Shown here: positions 57,178-64,000 of the stretch, one piece after another
How positions within the stretch are numbered: position 1 is the stretch's first letter
Layout of the letters: every line of letters begins with the position of its first letter
Origin: Puniceicoccaceae bacterium
GTDB lineage: Bacteria > Verrucomicrobiota > Verrucomicrobiia > Opitutales > Coraliomargaritaceae
Length of the DNA: 64,000 nucleotides
Assembly (NCBI GenBank): GCA_002729725.1
Contig: PBYS01000061.1
Location: forward strand, 1-64,000
Reading direction: 5' to 3'
Notes under the pieces: generated by a model
Told to the model about the DNA's origin: nothing
Databases searched by the model: none
What the model saw: only the letters and a program-made list of their open reading frames with translations
Program-made: the position numbers and the translations under genes

Positions 57178-57985
57178 ATTTCTTTTCTGGCCGCATCGCG
57201 AGACTGACCACTTCCTTGTCAAAATAATTGCGATCCATGCCGGCATTGACCACGACCCCCTGCCCATTAATACCGCTGGATGCAGGACTCAGCAGAAACA
57301 CCGCAGTGTTCGCGACTTCTTGAGTGGTCAGGTTTTGTTTACGAAAGGTCAACTTCTCGGCGTAGAGATAGCTCTCCAAATAGCCGGGAATTCCAGCCGA
57401 AGCACTGGTCTTGAGCGGTCCAGCATTGACGGTATTAAAACGCACCCGTGTGTCGGCACCGAAGGATTTGGCCAAGTTATACGAAGAAGTTTCCAGAGCT
57501 GCCTTGATCGGTGCCATGTAGCCGTAGTTTTCAGCCGTCACATCGGTGGACGAAATGCCGATCGAGACTACCGAGGCATCGTTGTCGAGATATGGCTTAA
57601 AAGCGCTGGCCACTTCCACCAACGAGAAGGCGGAAATCGCGGTGGCCTGCAGGAAGTCCTTTCGCACCGTATCGTGGAAGGGCTTGAAACCTTCGGAGTA
57701 GTTGGCAAAGGCGATCGAGTGCACAATGCCATCCAACGTACCGTAATCCGCCGCGACTTGTTCCGCCAGCGCGGTGATTTGCTCAGGAAATTCCACGTCG
57801 CAGATATAGGCCTTCCGATCACCGAGCAACTTTTGCAAACTTTCCAAACGCGCTTCGGAACGCACACTGTGGATGACTTCGGCGCCCGCTGCTTCCAGCG
57901 ATTTGGTGATCGCCCACGCGACGCTCTTGCGATTGGCCACCCCCATGACGAGGAAGCGTTTATTTTCGAGATTTAAGAAACTCAT
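57176..57985 (-). CDS. fabI: Enoyl-ACP reductase (NADH)
   Basis: 269 residues, a typical length. The N-terminus [21 protein letters not shown] is the FabI nucleotide-binding form of the short-chain dehydrogenase fold; [12 protein letters not shown] follows; the active-site Tyr-x6-Lys pattern is in [32 protein letters not shown] and [17 protein letters not shown] complete the fold. It catalyses the last step of each fatty-acid elongation cycle. The gene starts 1 bp from the end of fabZ, so the pair is an operon. Confidence 0.96.
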   Translation of the reverse strand: MSFLNLENKRFLVMGVANRKSVAWAITKSLEAAGAEVIHSVRSEARLESLQKLLGDRKAYICDVEFPEQITALAEQVAADYGTLDGIVHSIAFANYSEGFKPFHDTVRKDFLQATAISAFSLVEVASAFKPYLDNDASVVSIGISSTDVTAENYGYMAPIKAALETSSYNLAKSFGADTRVRFNTVNAGPLKTSASAGIPGYLESYLYAEKLTFRKQNLTTQEVANTAVFLLSPASSGINGQGVVVNAGMDRNYFDKEVVSLAMRPEKK

Positions 57986-57986
57986 A

Positions 57987-58427
57987 CTATTTCCCCTCCC
58001 CCTCGACCATCGCCAGCGCGAACTTAATGGTCATAGCTGGCTTGCCGCCCTTGAGCACTTTGGCCTTCATGAAGAAGAAGCGGCTCACGGTCTCGTCCAT
58101 CGTCACCTCAATGGTGATTTCGTCACCGGGCTTCACCATTTGCTTGAAACGCGCATCGGTGATGCGCGAGAGCACCGGCGTCACATCGTTGAGCGACTTA
58201 CCGTCTTTTTCAATCTGCTTGGCGAGATAGATCGCGCCCGTCTGGAAGCAGGCCTCACACAGCAAGACCCCCGGCATGATAGGGTTGCCGGGGTAATGGC
58301 CCTCAAACTGCGGCTCTTCCTTGCGAATCGTGCGCTTACAGGTGGCGCCATCTTCTCGAACTTCGACGATCTCGTCAATGAAGAGAAACGGTGGGCGGTG
58401 TGGGATTGTGCGTAAAATTTCGTCCAT
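57987..58427 (-). CDS. fabZ: 3-hydroxyacyl-ACP dehydratase
   Basis: 146 residues, hot-dog fold. [16 protein letters not shown] contains the catalytic His, and [26 protein letters not shown] contains the catalytic Glu helix, with CEACFQ where most relatives have xEAMAQ. It removes water from 3-hydroxyacyl-ACP, just before the FabI step. First gene of a two-gene operon with fabI. Its leader shares a 22-base region (16 of 22 identical, same distance to the ATG) with cysD. Confidence 0.94.
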   Translation of the reverse strand: MDEILRTIPHRPPFLFIDEIVEVREDGATCKRTIRKEEPQFEGHYPGNPIMPGVLLCEACFQTGAIYLAKQIEKDGKSLNDVTPVLSRITDARFKQMVKPGDEITIEVTMDETVSRFFFMKAKVLKGGKPAMTIKFALAMVEGEGK

Positions 58428-58501
58428 AGAAATAAGTGAAAGACGAATTTCTAAGAATGCGATCTAAATACCCCAGCGCCCGCAAGTGATCCGAAGCAAA
58501 A

Positions 58502-59676
58502 TTATTTTGGCTGCAACTGAGTTAGCTTCTCCTTAAGCACTTTCGCATTTATAGGCTTGCTAATATAATCGCAAAAGCCCTGCTTCAAATACTTAGCCTT
58601 ATCTTCCAAGTGCTCGAAGTGCTCGAAGCGCTCAAAGATGACTTCCATTCGATCCTCAGAAATTCCAATTCCTTGATATTGGACAAAAAATTCGACGCTA
58701 TCTCCCAGCTGCCGATATCCAAACTCGATCACACCCTCATCTGAGAACTTTAAGGCATTACTCAGAAGATTGATCAACACCTGCTGAAAGCGATGTCCAT
58801 CCGTCTCCATAATGATATCCTTGGCCTCTGGAGGAACCGTTTCCTTGAACTCGATAATAACACCAATATAACTGAGAACATTGCCAGCCCCGTCTCTTTC
58901 AAAAACGCACTTCACAGAGCGACACCAAATAGTCACTCCGTCTTTCCTCTGATACTTAAAATCGTATCGAGACTGCCGTCCGCCCTTAATGACTTCATCC
59001 AAATGCGCCTGATAGGCCTCAAGATCGTCCGGGTGGACACACATGAGTAATTCTCGACGCCCAAGACGTCCCACCTCTTCAGGCGTGAATCCTATAATCC
59101 TGGAAACTGATCGTTGAAATACCGATAGCGATCTTCCTTGTAATTGGACACAAAAATACCGACCGGCGAGAGTTCATTCACCCGATCCAGAAACTGCTTT
59201 TGTGCAATCAGTTCATCCCGAAGTTTTACTCTCTCAGTGATATTCTGCGCGACACCTCGCAAAGAAATCGCTCGCTTGTTTGCGTCGTATTCGACTGCGC
59301 CCCGCGCCCAAATCCAAACTTCTTCACCACTCGCCGTGGTCAGATTAAGCTCAATTTCATAGGGCTCTCCGGTCGCGTGTGTGCTCGATCGCCTGGGTCA
59401 AGCGCAGCCAGGAATCAAAGACTTAGTATATTTCCGAATTTTGAGCTCACGATCCAAGAAGAGAGTTCCGATCTCAGTACTCTCGAACAGATTGTTCATA
59501 TCGTTATTAATTTCATGCAGCTCCTGGTTCTTCTCCTGCAACTCGGAGTTAACTGTGTAAAGCTCTTCATTAACCGACTGAAGTTCTTCGTTAGTGCTCT
59601 GCAATTCTTCATCTGAAGCCATCAATTCCTCGTTCGAGGACTCTAGCTCTTCATGACTCGAAACGACTTCTTAGAC
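58502..59676 (-). pseudogene. Decayed PAS-containing hybrid histidine kinase (CheR-PAS-like)
   Basis: In order on the minus strand: a coiled coil with repeats of the [20 protein letters not shown] kind (59676-59400), as found in large CheB/CheR-PAS kinases; a PAS tail GAVEYDANKRAISLRGVAQN and the start of another PAS (59360-59110); after a frameshift near 59108 GFTPEEVGRLGRRELLMCVH and the rest of that PAS; an HATPase piece with NLLSNALKFSDEG; then a jump to a receiver end (KQGFCDYISKPINAKVLKEK). Stops near 59675, a stop after [12 protein letters not shown] and lost kinase motifs show that it is dead. Confidence 0.8.
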
Positions 59677-59943
59677 AGGAACCTATACGTATCAGTACAA
59701 TGCTCATCGCAAATCTTAGCCAACTATCCAGCAGACACGAGGTTCAGCAGCCTCTCGATAAACAAGCAAAAAGGACTTATGACTAACGCACACAGCCAAT
59801 CGCAGCCCCCAAATGGCCCTATGCCCAAAAACAAACTCCCAGCTCTAACAACAACTACTTTAGGTTTCATGTGATTCATAGATTTTAGGATAACACGCTT
59901 CCACTCTTGCTCAGACAGGAGATTTGCCGCAATACTAGCACTG

Positions 59944-60801
59944 ATGTCGCCCTACCACCCTCGACTACTAAGCTATCCCGCCGCAATGCCAGCAGCTCCA
60001 AATATTCCACTCGGATTACGCTCTGTCGGTCGGGATGAATTGCTTAAAGGCGTCTCTATAGTTTCGTGCCATAAGAACTTCACCCAGCTATTCTGGAGTG
60101 TTGCCGGAGAAGGCAGTTTCCTTCGAGAAGGTCGCTGGTATGAACAAACACCTGGCTCTATATTTTGCTATGAGCCTGACAGTATTCATGAGCTCATAGT
60201 TAAATCAGACAAATGGTGTTACTATTGGATCAGCTTTGACCACAAACATGCGCTAAACTGGTTACGAGACTTTGATTTCACTCGAATGGATACCGTGGAT
60301 CGCTTCGTTTGCATTGTCTATCTATACGCAAGCGGAGCAGGCCCCGAACCCTACACTGAAGACATCACAGAGTGGAATAGGCTCAGGCAGATCCCCTATA
60401 TGGCGACTTACTTTGACCATATGAACTTATTGCACATCAGCTATGCAGCGTTTAATAACAAGATCGACGCTGGAAAAGACTCCGCTTACATACGTGCTCG
60501 ACGTTATCCACGTTCATTATTCGGCGGTCAGTTCGACCGCATGGAGCTGGAACCAGATTATACCGCAATAGATTTATTTGAGCCCGGCATGGAGCACCAC
60601 ATGACCATCATTAAACGCGGAGAGGAAATGTATATGAATGTTAGTAATATAAATGAAGAACGCCTCTATTACTGGGATTTAAGTCAAGTCCCAGGTCTAC
60701 AGAAAGGACGTATTGGCCTACGTCACATGTGGCAACGCGCTGGTCTCTACAAAAACATTACAGTAAGCCAATTGGAAAATAGGAAGTCGGAAAGCTGCTA
60801 G
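59944..60801 (+). pseudogene. Chimeric frame: AraC cupin half fused to DUF1961-like half
   Basis: 285 residues in one open frame. Residues about 20-115 are an AraC-type cupin sensor (FTQLFWSVAGEGSFLREGRW, YEQTPGSIFCYEPDSIHELI, YYWISFDHKHALNWL) without the DNA-binding half. From about residue 125 to the end the sequence changes to a jelly-roll-like protein: EDITEWNRLRQIPYMATYFD, ARRYPRSLFGGQFDRMELEP, RLYYWDLSQVPGLQKGRIGL. That text resembles the DUF1961-type proteins as I recall them. Its N-terminal half is missing. The frame therefore joins two broken genes and probably has no function, unless the fusion has been recruited. Confidence 0.7.
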
Positions 60802-60957
60802 GGGCACTAGAAAGACGCAACGGCATTAAGAATAACTTAATTGTATTTTTCTCAGACCACGGAGATTCTATGACGGCCGGTGGATGGCAACTAAGCATAC
60901 TAGCTTTTACGAAGAAGCGATGCAGAGATCAAGATACTGATCGCAAACTACCTGGCG
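60787..60957 (+). pseudogene. Sulfatase gene fragment
   Basis: One frame reads VGKLLGALERRNGIKNNLIV then FFSDHGDSMTAGGWQL, matching the sulfatase block in which a Ser-Asp-His-Gly motif binds the metal. Only this piece remains; the N-terminal formylglycine region is absent. It directly follows the DUF1961-like fragment and overlaps the end of the next gene on the other strand. Confidence 0.65.
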
Positions 60958-61648
60958 CACATCCATAAGATTGTCTAAAGGCACGCGAAAACGACGAAAA
61001 GCTCTCGTAACCACATTCCAAGGCAATCTCGCCAACTTTGAGATGCGAAGTCGTCAGTAAATGCCGCGCACGATGCATCCGCATACGTTGCAGTAATTTC
61101 AAGGGCGTGATTTTAAGATGTCGCGCCACAGTCCGCTCTAGAGTCGAAAGCGACATGTTCGCCTTTCGCGCCATGGCCTCTACCGTCACCCCAGCAGTCA
61201 AATGCTCACGCGCATAGCTGACGATTAAAGATAAATCTGCATATTCCGCAGGCAGATCCCCGAGCGCCACCATTGGCTGGCTCATACCATAAGTGCCCGC
61301 CACCTCTCCACTCACGTCTACATAAGGAAATTTGCTGGTCGCATGCCAGACGACTTCGCCATCAGCACTCATCACCAACTCTGGCTTATTGATGATCGCT
61401 TGCTGCGTCTTGAGCACAGCAACATCATCCTCCATATAAACATCGGCGAGCTCGTTAAAGAACCAGTCACTGTCTTTCGTGCCTAGAATAGCCGCGCGCG
61501 ATGCCTGCGCCTGCTCGGCCAAGTTTCGATTCACCCACACAAAGCAGCCCGCACGGTCTTTCACCCAGAAAGACACATGATCTATTAAATCCCAAAGTCT
61601 GCGGTCGGCAAATGCAGTTAAATCCATATCGTGACGAATACTGCACAA
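60929..61648 (-). CDS. AraC-family regulator with PAS sensor domain
   Basis: 239 residues. Residues about 15-115 are a PAS-like domain ([53 protein letters not shown]). The C-terminal part has the AraC pair of helix-turn-helix motifs: [20 protein letters not shown] and [22 protein letters not shown], ending in the usual YGCAPGSLR. Start at 61648, or the ATG seven codons in at 61627. It faces the isomerase-dehydrogenase pair across a gap of only 54-75 bp and is its likely regulator. Confidence 0.9.
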   Translation of the reverse strand: MCSIRHDMDLTAFADRRLWDLIDHVSFWVKDRAGCFVWVNRNLAEQAQASRAAILGTKDSDWFFNELADVYMEDDVAVLKTQQAIINKPELVMSADGEVVWHATSKFPYVDVSGEVAGTYGMSQPMVALGDLPAEYADLSLIVSYAREHLTAGVTVEAMARKANMSLSTLERTVARHLKITPLKLLQRMRMHRARHLLTTSHLKVGEIALECGYESFSSFSRAFRQSYGCAPGSLRSVS

Positions 61649-61702
61649 TTATGGATGACTGAGAGCATTGTCAATTCCAGCATTTCAGCTATAATACCAC
61701 CT

Positions 61703-62737
61703 ATGAGTCGAAAAGTTACCCTCTTTACCGGCCAGTGGGCAGACCTGCCGCTGGATGATCTACTTCCCCTCGTCAAAAAAATGGGCTACGATGGTGTGGA
61801 ACTCGCCTGCTGGGGCGATCATTTTGAAGTCGCACGCGCCCTGAAAGAAGACGGCTACATCGCCTCGATCTGGGAGAAGCTACAAGCCAACGGCCTGAGC
61901 TGCTACGCCCTCTCCAATCACTTGGTGGGCCAAGCGGTCTGCGATCGTATCGACGAGCGCCACCAGGCGATTCTCTCGCCAGAGATCTGGGGCGACGGCG
62001 ATCCAGAGGGCGTGCGCCAACGTGCGGCCGAAGAAATGAAAGCCACTGCACGCGCTGCGCGTAAGTTCTTTGACGCTCGCCCGGACGAATCCGTGATCGC
62101 CCCGGTCGTGAATGGCTTCACGGGCTCCTCCATCTGGCACGCGCTGTATGCCTTCCCCCCCACCTCGCAGGCGTATTTAGAAAAAGGATACCAAGACTTC
62201 GCCGAGCGCTGGATTCCGATCCTGGACGTTTTCGAAGAGGTCGACGTCAATTTCGCACTCGAAGTGCACCCCACCGAAATCGCCTTTGACATCGCCTCCT
62301 CCGAACGCGCACTGGCCGCGGTCAATGGGCACCAGCGCTTTGGTTTCAACTACGACCCCAGCCACCTCGGCTATCAGGGCGTGGATTACGTAAAATTCAT
62401 TCGTCAATTTGCCGACCGCATCTACCACGCGCACATGAAGGACGCCTGGTGGGGCCACGGCGATGGCACAGTTGGCGTCTTCGGTGGCCACACCGATTTC
62501 ACCGATGCACGTCGCCACTGGGACTTCCGTTCGCTCGGTCACGGTGACATTCAGTTTGAAGAGATCATCGTTGCGCTCAACGATATCGGCTACGCCGGCC
62601 CGCTCTCGGTAGAATGGGAAGACGGCCGCATGGATCGCATCCATGGCGGCACCGAAGCCGCTGCCTTCGTCAAGAAGCTCGACTTCAAGCCCAATGCCAT
62701 CGCCTTCGACGCCGCCTTTGACAAAAAGAATCAGTGA
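61703..62737 (+). CDS. Sugar phosphate isomerase/epimerase (IolE-like TIM barrel)
   Basis: 344 residues from the ATG at 61703; the longer frame from 61631 would overlap the regulator and adds no conserved residues. Family blocks: [67 protein letters not shown] (metal-binding Glu), [20 protein letters not shown] (metal-binding Asp/His), [12 protein letters not shown] (metal-binding His) and [14 protein letters not shown] (final Glu). Probable metal-dependent sugar or inositol-derivative isomerase. Operon with the Gfo/Idh/MocA dehydrogenase gene 100 bp downstream, a common pairing for sugar oxidation. Confidence 0.9.
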   Translation: MSRKVTLFTGQWADLPLDDLLPLVKKMGYDGVELACWGDHFEVARALKEDGYIASIWEKLQANGLSCYALSNHLVGQAVCDRIDERHQAILSPEIWGDGDPEGVRQRAAEEMKATARAARKFFDARPDESVIAPVVNGFTGSSIWHALYAFPPTSQAYLEKGYQDFAERWIPILDVFEEVDVNFALEVHPTEIAFDIASSERALAAVNGHQRFGFNYDPSHLGYQGVDYVKFIRQFADRIYHAHMKDAWWGHGDGTVGVFGGHTDFTDARRHWDFRSLGHGDIQFEEIIVALNDIGYAGPLSVEWEDGRMDRIHGGTEAAAFVKKLDFKPNAIAFDAAFDKKNQ

Positions 62738-62759
62738 GCCCAGGGGCTCAGTTCAGCAG

Positions 62760-62836
62760 TTTTCGGTTAACCAGTGAGCAGTTAACTAGTTTTTAGTTCA
62801 TCTAGCATCTCGCATCTCTAATCTCGTATCCCGCAT
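62760..62836 (+). repeat. Degenerate 7-bp tandem array abutting the Gfo/Idh start
   Basis: Eleven heptads in perfect register: TTTTCGG, TTAACCA, GTGAGCA, GTTAACT, AGTTTTT, AGTTCAT, CTAGCAT, CTCGCAT, CTCTAAT, CTCGTAT, CCCGCAT, then one C and the ATG at 62838. The last six share the pattern CTnnnAT. The array fills most of the 100-bp gap. Confidence 0.75.
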
Positions 62837-62837
62837 C

Positions 62838-64000
62838 ATGAAATCAAATCGTAAAATTCGTATGGGCATGGTCGGTGGCGGCCAAGGTGCCTTCATTGGC
62901 GCCATTCACCGTATCGCAGCCGGCATTGATGGTCAAATCGAACTCGTCTGCGGCGCCTTCAGCTCCGACGCCGAACGCGCACTCGCCTCGGGCAAAGAAC
63001 TTTTCCTACCAGAGGCGCGTTGCTACAGCGACTTCGAAACAATGATGAGCACCGAGGCGCAACTGCCCGAGGGCGAGCGCATGGACTTCGTCGCCATCGT
63101 GACGCCCAACCACGTGCACTTCCCCGTGGCCAAAGCGGCCTTGGAAGCCGGCTTCCATGTGCTCTCCGACAAGCCAGCCACACTCAACTTGGCGGAAGCC
63201 CAAGAACTGGCCCAAATCGTAGCCCAAACAGGCCTCAAGTATGGGCTCACCCACAATTACACAGGCTACCCCATGGTCCAACAGGCCCGCGAAATGGTCC
63301 AGAGCGGTCAACTCGGAAAATTGCGTAAGGTGGTAGTCGAATACCCGCAAGGCTGGCTGGCCACTCCGATCGAGCAAGACGGTCAAAAGCAAGCCGCATG
63401 GCGCACCGACCCCAAACGCTCGGGCGCCGCAGGCTGTATCGGTGACATCGGCACCCACGCCGAGAATCTGGCCGAGTTCATTACCGGCCTACAAATTAAA
63501 GAACTCGCCGCCGACCTCACCGCCTTTGTCGATGGACGCCTATTGGACGACGACGGCAACATCTTACTCCGCTTCGAAGGGGGCGCCAAGGGCATCCTGC
63601 ACGCCTCACAGATTTCAGCCGGCGAGGAAAACGCGCTCAACATCCGCATCTACGGTGAAACGGGCGGCCTGGAATGGCATCAAATGGAGCCGAACACCCT
63701 GCTAGTCAAACACCTGGATGCGCCCACCCAAATCTATCGCACCGGTGGTGGCTATTTGGGCGAAAGCGCCACCGCTCACAGCCGCACCCCAGCGGGCCAT
63801 CCGGAAGGTTACCTCGAAGCATTCGCCAATATTTATCGCAACTTCGCTGCCGACATCGCCGCAGAGCTCTCTGGTGCTGCAGCTCCAGCCTACGCCAAAG
63901 AATACCCTAGCATCCAAGACGGCGTTCGCGGTATGGCCTTTATCGAGGCAGTCGTCCAGAGCTCTCAGAACAATGCAGCCTGGACTCCGTTGAACATCTA
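62838..64000 (+). CDS. Gfo/Idh/MocA-family NAD(P)-dependent sugar dehydrogenase
   Basis: 387 complete codons to the window end, where the last two bases (TA) probably begin a stop codon, so the gene may be whole. NAD-binding motif MGMVGGGQGAFIGAIHRIAA at the N-terminus; IVTPNHVHFPVAKAALEAGF and VLSDKPATLNLAEAQEL (catalytic Lys context) follow; the C-terminal part has SGAAGCIGDIGTHAENLAEF with the conserved Asp-x3-His pair, and HASQISAGEENALNIRIYGE. Enzymes of this family oxidise sugars, inositols or their phosphates. Second gene of the pair with the IolE-like isomerase, under the probable control of the AraC-PAS regulator. Substrate unknown. Confidence 0.92.
   Translation, partial: MKSNRKIRMGMVGGGQGAFIGAIHRIAAGIDGQIELVCGAFSSDAERALASGKELFLPEARCYSDFETMMSTEAQLPEGERMDFVAIVTPNHVHFPVAKAALEAGFHVLSDKPATLNLAEAQELAQIVAQTGLKYGLTHNYTGYPMVQQAREMVQSGQLGKLRKVVVEYPQGWLATPIEQDGQKQAAWRTDPKRSGAAGCIGDIGTHAENLAEFITGLQIKELAADLTAFVDGRLLDDDGNILLRFEGGAKGILHASQISAGEENALNIRIYGETGGLEWHQMEPNTLLVKHLDAPTQIYRTGGGYLGESATAHSRTPAGHPEGYLEAFANIYRNFAADIAAELSGAAAPAYAKEYPSIQDGVRGMAFIEAVVQSSQNNAAWTPLNI

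Noticed and set aside
61631-61702. Extended start of the isomerase
   Set aside because: It would overlap the divergent AraC gene; the [12 protein letters not shown] start fits the family.

Overview
The window looks like a chromosome segment of a marine polysaccharide-degrading Verrucomicrobiota, most likely of the Opitutales/Puniceicoccales (Coraliomargarita-like). This is an inference from four PEP-CTERM proteins (one decayed), two huge pseudopilin-like proteins of the 'Verru_Chthon cassette protein A' type, many secreted glycoside hydrolases, XylR/GntR/AraC regulators and a separate cysC-cysD-cysN set. No rRNA operon or species marker is present.

Layout. 1-5.2 kb: two broken transposase genes surround an intact large clan GH-A-like hydrolase; one of them is fused to the relic of a third VerruA-DUF pair. 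5.4-13.2 kb (minus strand): GntR/LacI-type regulator, free carbohydrate-binding-like protein, secreted GH5, VerruA and a secreted unknown. 13.5-18.5 kb (plus strand): divergent GH5 with binding domains, a cytoplasmic toroid-type sugar-active protein and a PEP-CTERM protein. 18.6-24.6 kb: an isomerase / 2-hydroxyacid dehydrogenase / BNR_4 beta-propeller operon facing an AraC regulator, bracketed by two related PEP-CTERM genes. 24.7-33.3 kb (minus strand): a second hydrolase-VerruA-DUF set, a GH28-like relic downstream and a PEP-CTERM gene upstream. 33.5-41 kb: XylR-like regulator, GH130 mannosylglucose phosphorylase, two decayed genes, SulP transporter, universal stress protein, GalM and tRNA-Leu(CAA). 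41.3-47.4 kb: a type I restriction-modification locus in which R, M and S are all damaged, with an intact RloA/RloB-type ATPase-Toprim pair inside. 47.9-58.4 kb: hybrid histidine kinase, sulfate activation genes, a large secreted unknown, fabI and fabZ. 58.5-61 kb: fragments of a kinase, a chimeric AraC/DUF1961-like gene and a sulfatase. 61-64 kb: AraC regulator facing an isomerase-Gfo/Idh/MocA pair.

How it fits together. Most of the window serves polysaccharide use: secreted hydrolases cut glycans, beta-propeller and toroid enzymes may handle uronate-containing oligomers, and GH130, GalM, isomerases and dehydrogenases feed sugars into metabolism, each block with its own sugar-sensing regulator. 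The clearest undescribed candidate system is the repeated unit 'hydrolase, about 100 bp, VerruA, no more than 11 bp, secreted DUF', present twice intact with different hydrolases and once as a relic. Non-coding structure adds two dispersed elements: degenerate 7-bp tandem arrays ending at start codons, and a bipartite hairpin element with covarying stems.
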